Assembly (NCBI RefSeq): GCF_000003815.2 | Contig: NC_049994.1 | Coordinates: 17,084,789 to 17,148,788 of the forward strand | Length of the DNA: 64,000 bases | Origin: Branchiostoma floridae | Taxonomy: Eukaryota > Chordata > Leptocardii > Amphioxiformes > Branchiostomatidae | Reading direction: 5' to 3' | Shown: piece after piece, positions 44,695-56,400 of the stretch | Numbering within the stretch: position 1 is the stretch's first letter | How the letters are laid out: each line of letters begins with the position of its first letter | Notes under the pieces: generated by a model | What the model saw: only the letters and a program-made list of their open reading frames with translations | The model's database searches: none | What the model was told of the DNA's origin: nothing | Position numbers and translations under genes: made by a program

Positions 44695-47600
44695 CTGCAA
44701 GGAAAGATAAACACTGATGATGACAAGGGATTTTTTTAATTTGCTTTGGAACAGACGAAGGCAATTTGGCACTGCTAACAGTGCCACACGCAAAGTACAG
44801 ACACAAGGTAAAGGTAGTATTTTACCCCCCCCCCCCCCCGACTGAAATCAGGGACATATTTTTACCCATTTTTACCCAAGTGAGTGAGGAAGGTTGGGGC
44901 ACAACGTCGGGGGCACGGTAAGTACGGATCTCGGGACCTCTTGGTTCGAAGCCCAACGCTCTACCAGTTACGCCACACGTGACAAAGGATTGAAATCTTG
45001 GGAAAGGCACATTTTAACACAACTTTCCACGAATCAAAGAACCATAGACCATATTGAAAATCACAAATCAGCGCTGCCGCCATAAAATAAAAGTCAGTGC
45101 TACGAGAAGTCTGCAAAGGAGGCTACAGTTAAACCTACGTGCGTATGTTTATTGACGACGCCTCAGGGGAGTCGTCAAGTGGTATATTTTGCATTCAGTC
45201 TGCAAAAATTCTAGGAATTGCACAGGCATTTCCACAGGAATGCAGTATGCTGGGTATGCAAGCCCTCCCCCCCCAAATCTGTTCCAGATGTATCTCTGGT
45301 ATGCAATGGTGGAATGTAGGTCACACTTGCTCCCTGGAGAAATTTGTCCTTTGAAACTAGACAGGGAACTCTGCACAATGGATCACGTTATCTTGGTTGT
45401 TATGTTATGTTATGAAGGATACATTTTCTTTTCTAGAGCTTGTTCAAGCCATACGCCACAGGCAGACAGGAAATACTTCTGTAGTGCTCAGTTGTAGGTT
45501 TAGGTCACTGGCAGACCATTGTGCTGTACCGGGGATAGTACATTTCTGCTGGCTGTAGGTTTATGTTACAGGTGGGCTAGTATATTGTGCCAGGGATAGT
45601 GCGACAGGGAAGTTCCAGTCTATTTCTGATTTGAGCTGTATTGTTGTACCCTCAATCGTCGTCATGGCAATAATACATTTTTATTGCCAGTCTTATTTTG
45701 CATTTACATTGGCAAAAATAAAGTACTGAACAAAGAATTACCGATTTGGTTCTTGGAGTTTGACGGTTGTGTGGCGATTGACGGTTGTGTGTCGGTTGAC
45801 GGCTGGTAGGCGGTTGACGGTTGTGTGTCGGTTGACGGTTGTGTGTCGGCTGACGGTTGGTAGGCGGTTGACGGTTGTGTGTCGGTTGACGGTCGCGTGG
45901 CGGTTGACGGTCGTGTGGCGGTTGACGGTTGTGTGGCGGTTGACGGTTCTGTGGCAGTTGACGGTCGTGTGGCGGTTGACGGTTGTGTGGCGGTTGACGG
46001 TTGTGTGGCGCTTGACGGTTGTGTGGCGGTTGACGGTTGTGTGTTACCCTGTGAATCTCTAGAGGTTGCTGCCAATGTGGTATCGTGTGGGCTAGTGGGA
46101 GTCATTTTGGCACCTTGTGAACTTTTGAAAATCGGTTGCTCTGTTGGTGCCCCTATCTCCAAAGACATGTTCGCAGTCCCTACCTGTGAAATAATATAGA
46201 TAGAGATAACATCCAGCCCTTACCACTTAAATGAAATTCTATACCTTTAGCAAAATGTCAAAATCATAAAAATGATGGAACAATGTTCCATTTATATAAT
46301 ATGTGTAAAAGTGAAAAAAAGCGATGCGTCCACGATTCCTGTTTCTTAAATTAGCAAACGAATGATTCTTACGTTTAGATCACCCTCCGCGCCAGAACTG
46401 GTGTATACACCGGCAATCGTTCCGAGGATGACCAAAGACAGCAGGACACCGACAATTATCACAGCAGTACACACTTGGCGATGTCCATAGCCTGAAACAT
46501 GAAGTATGAACAAACAAATATTTGCTGTCCTTTAAACCCAGTTAAACCACTCAGAGCAACACTGTACATAGCTCCCAATCGGTTGCTAAATAGTTATCTG
46601 TACATGGACAAGACCTCTGACCCCCAAGTTCAGAGCCTATATTTCAACCTAGATATCAAGTTTAACTTATGTTCTAATCAAGAAGGTTTGTCTTAATGCT
46701 TCATCATGTTGTTCTACTTGACGTAAACGTTAAACATTTGAGTTAATCTTGTATATCATATGAGACGTGTAAATGCGCGTATGTGTTGGCACCCACTATC
46801 AGCTAAGCTGCCATGTATTGTATTGTCCGCAATTCCAATAAATCTAAATCTAAAATGAAGTACAATATTCTAATCCCAACCACAGATAAATGAACAACAT
46901 GAATTCACAGAAGCCGTATCTAACATACATGACGAAACAAATACTGGTCTGATCTTGGCACTCTCTATGAAATGCAGCTAGATTTTATATATAGACTTGG
47001 CAACTTCTAACAGACGAAATGTAGTTATTGAATAAGATCTAGTTATGTTGTCCTCATTCTGGGTCGTTGATAGTATCTAAGCCCATTAGACAGTACATTA
47101 ACGCTGAACAAAAAGAAATCAGTCAAAGTGTAACTGTCTTACCACAAGGTCCTTGTTGTGGGGGGTTCGGTATTGGATTCGGGGCATTTCCGCCGTACAA
47201 TGGATTCGGACGGAGCACACTCGAACATTTGTTAAACAAAAAACCTGAGGCTGGATTGTTAGATTCATTCTCGGATGTGTCACATTTCGCTTGGTCTGAG
47301 TTGGTAGAGACGTTGTTGCTGCTGCTTGGAGCCATTTCTGCTGTCTGCACTTTGTGCTGTGTTCGTTCCTTTTCAGGAACGCCTATGGGAACCTTTGGCG
47401 CCGTGTCGTCCGGGCACGCGGTCGGACTGCATTGGGCTGAGTAGACAGGGTTGGGGAAGTTGTACGCAACAGCGTATGGCCTCATTTCGTCGTCGATATC
47501 ACTTGTCTGCCCGTCTTCTGCTATAGCAGCATGTCCTGTGGTTGGGGCGCTGCCATTGTAATCACCATCATCATCACCGTCACCACCATCTCTCTGGTAC

Positions 47601-48034
47601 GTAACAGCACATGGTTGGCTGTCGACATGCAGGATGCAGGGTTCGTTATCAGCTGGTCTAGAGGAGGTTCTAGTGACAGCGTTTGGCTCACTGTTGGGAC
47701 AAGTATCCACTTCGTCTTGCTGACATGACGAGTCAGGATTCTCCTGGTACATCGGACTTGGGTCAACGACATTTTGGTTGCTAAGTGGATTAGAGATTAA
47801 AGTGTTTTCCTGGTAAGTCGGATTTGGGTCCTGGTTGTGTTGCGGGCATATTTCACATGGAGCCGGGGTGTTTTGCTGATACATCGGATTAGGGTTCACG
47901 GTGTTTTGGCCCTCCATTGTATCATAGTTCTGAAGGTAGATCGGGTTCAGGTTTCTGGCCTTTGTCTCGCACTTTAAATTTGGCTGAAGTCTGTTTGGAG
48001 TGGTTTGGGTATCCACGACAGAATCTGACGCCAT
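43853..48034 (-). CDS. Gene E: type II membrane protein, mucin-like stalk, NHL
   Basis: Four exons: cytoplasmic 47143-48034, membrane 46373-46491, mucin-like stalk 45742-46183, NHL 43853-44694. Joins are all in phase and total 764 residues. The membrane exon reads GYGHRQVCTAVIIVGVLLSL then VILGTIAGVY, with His/Arg on the N-terminal side (type II). Compared with A-C it has a different, longer stalk and no CCSS stalk exon. It is the most diverged member and sits at the edge of the cluster. Likely a long-stalked surface protein. Confidence 0.85.
44920..45000 (-). mobile_element. tRNA-like SINE head
   Basis: On the minus strand: GTGTGGCGTAACTGGTAGAG (A box at 44964-44975), GTTGGGCTTCGAACCAAGAG and GGTCCCGAGATCC. 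The fold looks degenerate, so a functional tRNA gene is unlikely. Confidence 0.5.
45742..46183 (-). CDS. Mucin-like stalk exon of gene E
   Basis: 442 bp, phase 0 to 1. After a unique start (VGTANMSLEIGAPTEQPIF) come about 15 tandem copies of a six-residue unit, TQPSTA, TRPSTA, TQPSTD or YQPSTD, encoded by an 18-bp minisatellite (45760-46030). Thr/Ser/Pro density predicts heavy O-glycosylation and a stiff spacer. Copy number is likely to vary between alleles. Confidence 0.85.
46762..46852 (+). mobile_element. Retroelement 3' tail, family Y, copy 2
   Basis: GTTGGCACCCACTATCAGCT, CATGTATTGTATTGTCCGCA and AATAAATCTAAATCTAAA; pair of 43586-43675. Confidence 0.6.
47143..48034 (-). CDS. Cytoplasmic N-terminal exon of gene E
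   Basis: 297 residues from MASDSVVDTQ. NPxY motifs: NPIYLQ, NPMYQQ, NPTYQE, NPVYSA, NPLYGG, and SPMYQE as a near miss. P-Y-A-V motifs: MRPYAVAY, with SQPCAVTY degenerate. The end CGK before GTAAGA is shared with A, B and D. Acidic DGGDGDDDGD stretch in the middle. Confidence 0.85.
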
Positions 48035-48099
48035 TGGTTCCTAGTTCGTACGTTTGTTCGTTTGCAGAAATGGCTCTTAAGTGCAACTGTTCCACGAAC

Positions 48100-50400
48100 T
48101 TGGCTTCTTGAATCTATGGTTGGATCTGCTACAAGACCGTTGTTTCAATTCTTGTTGGACCGGTCCAGAAAAAGAGGACCTGAAAAAAATCAGTAGACCG
48201 GGTTGTGGCCGATTAGAAAATGAACATACTATACTGGCAATTAAAGTGTAGGGAAGAGGTAACGTTGATAGTCATTTTTCTACGTTTCTTCGGTCAAGCC
48301 TAGCAATAGGTTAACAGAGAATAGTGTTCTTTATGACGATATGATTTTAAAACGCCAGATACTCCATGAAACAGATTCCTTTGAAGAGAAATGTAAAATT
48401 GTTTCAAGTATTCCGTATTCTCAAGTTTTTACAGGCAGGTTCAGGTCTGGACTTGGACCTGGTCCTCTGGACCTGGACCGTACCTGGACCTGAATTTCCT
48501 GGACCGGTACCCAACCCTAGTGCAGCTTATTAAGAGAGGTTACATATGCTGCCTTGCTTGGTTTGTGTTTTACGCCACCTTCTTATCCGCCTTTTAGAAA
48601 GTTGGACGACCATACGTTACATATGCAACATCATATACAGAAAAACAAAATCCAATTTTAGCTACATCAAGAAAACGTAAGTGTCTGAGACTTCACAATT
48701 TACAATCAGCGTGGCGTTTTAAGTTGTTATTTAATTATCGTCTCAGCAGGCTTTCGTGCTGACGTGTACGTTTCTATGATTATTTGCATAAATCATAGTT
48801 CTCAGAAGATTTTATTCTACATATAAATTATATAAAAGTATGAAATATAGAATAATATGGATAATATAAAGATGAGAAAATAAAACATCTATATAAAAAT
48901 CAAATCATTGATCATATGAATCTGTTCTAATTTCTCTGTCCAGTATCATAGACAGAAATATTTCTCAGTATAGAATCCCGTTAGAAACAAGTGCAAACAG
49001 TTCAGGCATATGATAATGAACATGAATCGCACAGTAATGTACAACTGCAGTTTAAACAGCTCAGATTCTATGATCGAGAGAGTGCTGTACTGTTGAACCT
49101 AACTTAGAAATATCAAGCAGTCTCATTTTTGTAAACTGTGGTGTTGCATTATAATATCTCCTGCTGAAATACCAACAGGAAAACGTTCACAGAGTAAAGA
49201 AGCAGACGGTTGTGTACTTGCCGCACGACTTCCGTGAAGACGCTTCGAAGCTGTGGCCCCGATTGCCTTCAGAATCTGTCTTACCTGGACCGACAGGAAA
49301 ATACAGGAAAGAGACAACTGTAGGCCCGGGTTTCCAGGAGGGGAACCCAAAATCCGTTATACCGCAGACTAAGGGATGACGGGTAGAGACCAATTCAAAT
49401 CAATAGGCTGGTTCACTGTTCGAACTACGCTTGCGCAGTGCGATTGTGGGTAATTATACATGTAGAAGTTTATTTGCAAGTTCCTGCCCGAGGGCTAATT
49501 GCAAGTGCATGGTATAAACATAGGAGATATACAAGTGACAATGAACAATTATTAACAATGTGACTAGGCTGGCCCAATGGCTAGCAATCGCTCCTGATGC
49601 TACGGATCCATTGAGAGAAAAGGGGCCCTTCTGGGTGGTTTAAAGGCTGTGTTTGTGCACTTTCGGGCGTGAACCGCTTCGTGGCCCAGTGGGACACCAT
49701 GCGTCTACCGGGCTATTTTTGGGGCGCGGCAGGGTCCTCGATTTTTCAAACATTTTATCCCTCCTAGTCCCGGGACAAATTTGTGGCTTTTGAACTCGCC
49801 CGGGGCTACACCCCTGACGGACACCGGTGCAACCGTAGCATGACGAGGGTTTGAAATGAAAAACATGATACTGATCAATTGGTTTTTCTGACCACCCATT
49901 TTCTGACAATCACCACCCGAATAGCTGGTATTAAAGAAGGTTATTCTACGCCGACTAACCTGATTAAATTTCGCTTATAGCAGCGCGCCCAACATCAGGT
50001 AGGCCTCCTAGAAGGGGAGGGGCCAGTTACAGCCCCGGACAGCGGAGATTGTGTTACACAGACTAGGTGTTAGGAGTTATCAGTTATACCACAAGCTACA
50101 TTCGGGCAAAAATCATTTCTAAGTAACGTTAACAAAATGATATGCTTGTAAATGGTATTCATAGGTGCATGTAATAAACAAAATGATATGAAGGCATTTG
50201 TTATGCGTTCAGAACCGCGATGTTGCCAAGAAGTGGAACGCGCGTGCTGCTAACCATAAAATCCTTTAATACCATGCGCTAGGTTAAAGGTCAACAGGAC
50301 AAAGTACAATCACTGATTGCTCACTGTGACGTATAGACAAGAGCGCCAACTACTCTATTTGTCGTTCAGTGTTCGTTTTCAAAAGCCTTCGGAGATTCTT
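48100..50400. other. No gene seen
   Basis: Intergenic between the divergent genes E and F. It holds a second copy of retroelement tail X (49463-49545, minus) and a GC-rich stretch near 49620-49830 without support for coding. Upstream regions of both genes must lie here. Confidence 0.5.
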
Positions 50401-50407
50401 ATGCAGC

Positions 50408-53400
50408 ATGAAGGGTGGTAAGACCAGACAGCGGCGCCAGGGAGCCAAAGTCTCGGACAAACACGGCATTCAGAACGGTTTGGGCGAGACGGGTGGTGCC
50501 CCGGAAAGGGGTACAGGTGGGAACGGCGATGCCCTTAGCAAGGTGAGACTCGGATTTGTTTGAATAATCCATGTGTGCGTGCGTGTAGCACACCACGAGT
50601 AATGATACAACGTTTGCGAGCATTGATACCTGGTTCTTTGGATTGAAACCATTCGTGTTGCAGCTTAGTGCATTTCCTGATCTGACCGTTTAATTGAGCA
50701 TTGCCATCGAAAACTGCAAACTGACGGTGAAGTACGTTAAACTTATCCCCTGGTGACCTGGACGATGTTCCCGGCAATTTAAGCGCTTTGTTTGAACAAC
50801 CTATGTGTGCGTACGTGTAACACACCCCGTGCAATATGATAGACACTGTAGGTCGTTCCGGCAAAAAAAAAAAGACGGGAGGGGATTGACGACATACGAC
50901 TGGACTCGACTCAGCGGTCCATGGCATCAGACAGACTTGGTTACATAAAATACCACATTGGCTCAATTGAATGAATGTCACTAACTATTTTATTATCGGG
51001 AAAAGGGATACTGTGTTCACGATGGTTTTATATCCGTGTTGTTGGCAGTGACCGCTTCACCTTGAACTCAAAACCAACGCGAATTTTTTTGTTGCCTTTC
51101 TCCACCTTTTATAAGCGATCCTTGTACGTACTAGACTACAATTTTACAGTGTTGTGATAACATTGATGTGTTGGAGGCGCCTGTAACTGTGAAGATACAT
51201 GAATACTTGCAAAGAACTACTTGAACACAGACTTCATCTTTGAACATTGACGTTTCAGAGTCCCGACGTTACCTGGCACCGGCGGCAGGACGTGTTAGTG
51301 TGGGCGGGCGGGATGGTCTTCATCGCTGCGCTCATGGTCCTCGTCAACGCGCTGGGGAAGTACAGGTGATATTAACTATAATAATATTATAGTTAGTATA
51401 ATAATATCATATTCTTATTTTAGTATCGGGCTAGATTTGGGAACGGGCAGACGTTTCAGAAGTTTCAAGGGACTCGATGTCACAGACAGATTTGTATTTC
51501 TTTAGATGCCACAACTAGATCTATAAAATACTGCTTTGTCATTAGAAAGAATACCTTAATTAGCCTTACTTTATTGTAACACTATACCAAAGACTTATGT
51601 TAGCCTATAAGTTGATAATTAGTATGTTAAGTTTTATTCGATACATTTTGTACTTTGTGCAATTGTTGTTTTCATACACTGTACCACGTACATGTACAAT
51701 CGTCCTGCAATAAAGTTCTTCATAACCTAAACCCGATCCTAACCTAGCCTCACGCACGCACTAACCCACCGATAAAAAATTCTGGCAAAGTGGAAATCTG
51801 CCTCAACACATGAGCCATACTGTATTCTAGTTGTTTGTTTTTTTTCCAGGGGCTGGAACGCGCCGAATGGATTCTTCTATGACGAGGCCAACACGACCCG
51901 AGAGAGGTTCCTTCCCGAACCGTTTGTTCAGGAGCCGGGGGTGAAGGGGAGGTACGGGGTGGAACCTGGTGCGTACGCTAGCTCCGGGACTTTAGTAGGC
52001 ATCCTTCCATCTTCACAGATGATGGTAGCGCTCTGTATGAAGTTATGGCGGTTGGCAGTGTTTCTTTGTAGGCTGACTCTGGGGCTACTTCTCAGAATAT
52101 TGCTTTGTATGTCATACCTGGGCAGGGATAACCTTCGGTACGGTGATAATTTGGTTTATCACACTTGATTGTACACGGACTTCCTAAGAACAATTCAAAC
52201 GCACTCCGAGTGACGTTTAAAACTGGTAACTGCTGCTTAGTTGCCAAAGTCAGAAGAACATGTTTCAGTTTAGCCTGGATACCATACCCCAACCTCAAAA
52301 TATATCTTTCGTGTTGGGGTCTGGCAGGATGCCTGTAGAAAGGTTCTCGAAGGCCCTTGATCAGGGGGAGGTGAACCTAGGATTGATGACCACTCACACC
52401 ACAGGTAGTCAGCTACAACACACCACAGTTGGTCAGCAGGCTATCATATCACAGTAGCGAATCAGGTACTTGGTGGCCACTGAGTGTTATGGATTCAAAA
52501 AGTACAGTTGGGGTGTTTAACCAATCATGGCAGGGGTGTAATTACCTCCTGCTGATCCTGTGCTGTTCTATTGGAGGAGTTTTTTGCCCACTAAAAGGGG
52601 CAAAATTGAGAAGAGTTCCTATCCCATCCGGCCAGACCCTTGCACGATAGATACATATGAGATCGGGCTGGGGTTTGGTAACCAGGCTAGTTTCAGTTTA
52701 AAACATATTTTCGTCTATATTTCAGCATCATTTCCCGCAAACTACATTTTGCTGACACGTCAAAGCATTTTGACTTTTTTTTCCTAGACAATGAATATAT
52801 TCCTTCGCGTGTCTTACTTCGAACTATGATCTTTAAAGTACACGTAGTTCACGCTCAAGAGTGTGCAACAAAGTGCCTAATGTCATATCTTATTGTTATT
52901 TCTTTAGTAATATCTTAATATTGTTATTTCTTTAGTGATACGCTGGTACTTTTGGAAGCTCCGCCCAGAACTGGTGACTCCATGGACGCGTCTGTTTGTG
53001 TGGGCCTGTTACACCGTCCATCAGCTGCTGGCCTGGTGGCTCCTGTACCTGGCACAGGTGAACAAACAGGTGAGCTAACACTTACAGGTGAGCTAACCCT
53101 ACACCTTCTATCAGCTGCTGGCCTGGTGGCTCCTGTACCTGGCACAGGTGAACAAACAGGTGAGCTAACACTTACAGGTGAGCTAACCCTACACCTTCTA
53201 TCAGCTGCTGGCCTGGTGGCTCCTGTACCTGGCACAGGTGAACAAACAGGTGAGCTAACACTTACAGGTGAGTTAACCCTACACCTTCTATCAGCTGCTG
53301 GCCTGGTGGCTTCTGTACCTGGCACAGGTGAACAAACAGGTGAGCTAACACTTACAGGTGAGCTAACCCTACACCATGGCCTCAGGTGGCTCCAGTACCT

Positions 53401-56400
53401 GGCAAAGGTGAACAACCAGGTGAGGTACATGTAGTTATAACCTAACACATTGGGTAACAGTCTACTTCAATAGTTAGTAGAGGCACCATTTAGTTCCTTT
53501 AAATAAACAAATACCTGAAAACATATGAATTTCTATTACAGTCACAGAAGGGAAAGAAGTACTCCACACAGCTGAGTAAGTACAACTGGGCAGCTGTGGC
53601 CGTGCACACCTTCTTCCACATGCTGCACCTGGCGCAAACTCACCTGACGTACGACGCTACCGCACAGGTGAGAGAAGTGCACGTGCAACACATGACTTGT
53701 ACCTGTCTTTTTTGAATGGCCCAAGAAATAAAAAATGTCTGGTGTGTCAAAGTTTCAGAAAGTTTTTTTTTCAAAGCCCCCCAAAACATTTCAAAGTGGC
53801 AAAAGATGTATAAAAGCCTGAAAGTTCAGGTTTGCTTTAGAAATAAACAGCACGTAGTTTAAAAAAAAAGGTAGTTGTCTTTTTGACCAACTGAAACACT
53901 TGTTAATCAAATTGTTAGTCAAAAATTAGCCTCCATAGAGAGCCTGCTATGGAGGCTAGTCAAAAATAGTCTACAAAGTAAAGTCTTCTCTTTTTAAGTC
54001 AACCTTACAGTAAATGTGGAATTCATACCACTTTCTTCTCACCAAAGAATAAAATCACTGAAGTAAATGAATTCAGTGCCACCATGGACAATATCATTGT
54101 ATCTTGCAGAACAGAACTATTTCAGTAAAAAGATCATGTTGCAGCTTTCTTCATCCTTCCAGGACGTGTCCATATTCAGCTCACAGGGCTCTGTTATTGT
54201 GGCCCTCCTGTTGATGATGGTGGTCGAGTTTCAGGACAGAGGAGTGCTCTTTGGCTGGCCCTCCGGCAGCAGTACAGGTACATGCTATATCTTCTTCTTC
54301 TTATGTGCTTAACATACATGTAACTAGAGTTCGGCGACCTCATACCTCCATGAAAATTTAGAGCTTTCGTAAATTTCATGTAATTGACTAACACATTAAC
54401 ATAATTCATGCATGATGTTGTTAATCATTGAGTAACGTACACATGTCACAATTATAAAATTCCCATTATCAATCATTAAGTGGCTTTGCAATTTTTACAT
54501 AAATTATGCAAATAAGTTCCTCATTACCATATTTGGTATCTGCTTATATTCCACCTATCATAATTAACATGTATTACATGTATTAAGGTCTAGTTATTGA
54601 AAACAATGAAACAATACAATTTCCTCATTAATTATGCAAATTAAGTCCTCATTTGCATAACATGCATATCATTATGAACATCTTTGCCCAAGCTACCTGC
54701 ATGCCTAAAATGCAAGCAACCCGTCGTTCCTTTCTGCAGTTATCCTCTTTGGAGTGTCTTGACAAAAACGCCTCTGCAGTTCCACAATTAAATGTTAGGG
54801 GACTGAGACTTACCCCACTTTTTCATGACGCTAAAAGCTATCTACCACCCAAATGTCACGACCATAGCACGTCCGCGACAAGAGATACATTGAAAAAACT
54901 CCTATGATAGAATATTCTCATTAATTATGCAAATGTACGCCTATTTTGCATAATTAGTATTTATCTTGTACAACATTGTCTAAGGTACCTACATACCAAA
55001 AATCATGAAAATCCGTTGTTCCCTTCTTGAGTTATCCTCGTCAGAAGTTTTTGACAAAAATGCCCCTGCTTTCCCAAAACTAGCCGCTAGGGGGCCCAAA
55101 CTTATGTCGCTTCTTCCTGAGCACAAGAGCTATCTTACACCTTAAAATCGTGACCATAGCATGTTCAGAACACCGAGATAGCACAACCGGAAGTTGCGCT
55201 GCAGTACCAAGGGAAGTCGCTAGGTGGTCCAAAATCTAATCATTTCCAGCTTATATCACACACTACCAACACACCAAGTATGAAACCTATTCACCCAGCC
55301 GTTCTTGAGTTATCTTGTTTACACACACACAGACACACACACAGACAAACGTGGGGTGAAATATAACCTCCATGACATTTAATGGAGGTAACTAGGTTGA
55401 GGGATCTAAGCACGGTATGTAAGATGTGCACAAGACAGTATGTTTTGGTACACTTGCACTGTTTTTTATAAGTGCAGCTTGTTCTTTAACGTGCTCAAGA
55501 TGTGGCTCCCCCATTTAACGTCCTAAAAAACACTCCCTCTTTTCAAATGCATTAAAGTTCTGTTTTCTCATCAGACTACATGGGAAGAACCTTGAGGTCA
55601 TCGACCCGCAGGTCGGTGACCCTGATCAGGAAGTACCACGGTTACGTCATTATGTGGGCGGCGGTGTACACCCTCTGGTATCATCCGATGGAAAACACGC
55701 TGGGTCACGTGATGGGGTTTATGAACACCTGGATCTTCATGTTGCAGGGTGGCCTGGTCTACACAGACATGCACCTCAATAAGTGAGCTCTCCTATCCAT
55801 ACACATCCAATTATTCAACCTTGTATTTGCATTCTTCCAGCTACAGTTTGCTCCAACAACTAGAAAGTGGAATACTAGTAGTTGTCCCCATTGAAAAGTT
55901 CAGTCCTTAAGGCCTGCATTATTTTGAATATTTCTCAGCTGGAACATCCAAATATCTGTCTGCACCCTGTTATAATTACCATACAGAGGATCGTGCAACT
56001 GAGAGCTTACATGTATCAGGGCTCTCGCGAATATCATTTGAATATTCACCTTAGATATTTAATCTCATCTGGTCCCTATGAATGGGGGCAGACTATTCTT
56101 CGAGGAAGCGAATTAGGGAGCAATACAGAGAATAAGATGAATGCCAGGCTGGCAGGGCTTGTCTAGAAAAATAAGACATGGAAGCATAACAACTGGCATA
56201 GCAGCTGTGTTAGCTTTTGTTATACAACATCAGTTGCCAGTGCAACCTTTTCAAGGGGAAAGTGGTGGGATCAGAATGCCTTGGAAAAAAGTTTTAGAAT
56301 TTGACAGCTTGAACAGCAGTTTCTATTTTGTGTCATTTGATTTCTAGATTCTATGCTCAGCTTAATCTGAGATGTTCAGAACCTGGGTACAATTTTTTGT

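Noticed and set aside
44920-45000. Functional tRNA gene
   Set aside because: A-box-like part is good but the T arm and acceptor stem do not pair; more likely a SINE head.
45760-46199. Plus-strand frames rich in VDGRVAVDG or WRLTVV
   Set aside because: Antisense of the TQPSTA stalk exon of gene E; the minus frame fits splice phase with both neighbours.
52952-53434. 160-residue plus-strand frame with SAAGLVAPVPGTGEQTGEL repeats, and its minus-strand counterpart
   Set aside because: Frame shadows of the 90-bp repeat. The membrane-helix frame VIRWYFWKLRPEL to NKQ joins the other exons of gene F in phase.
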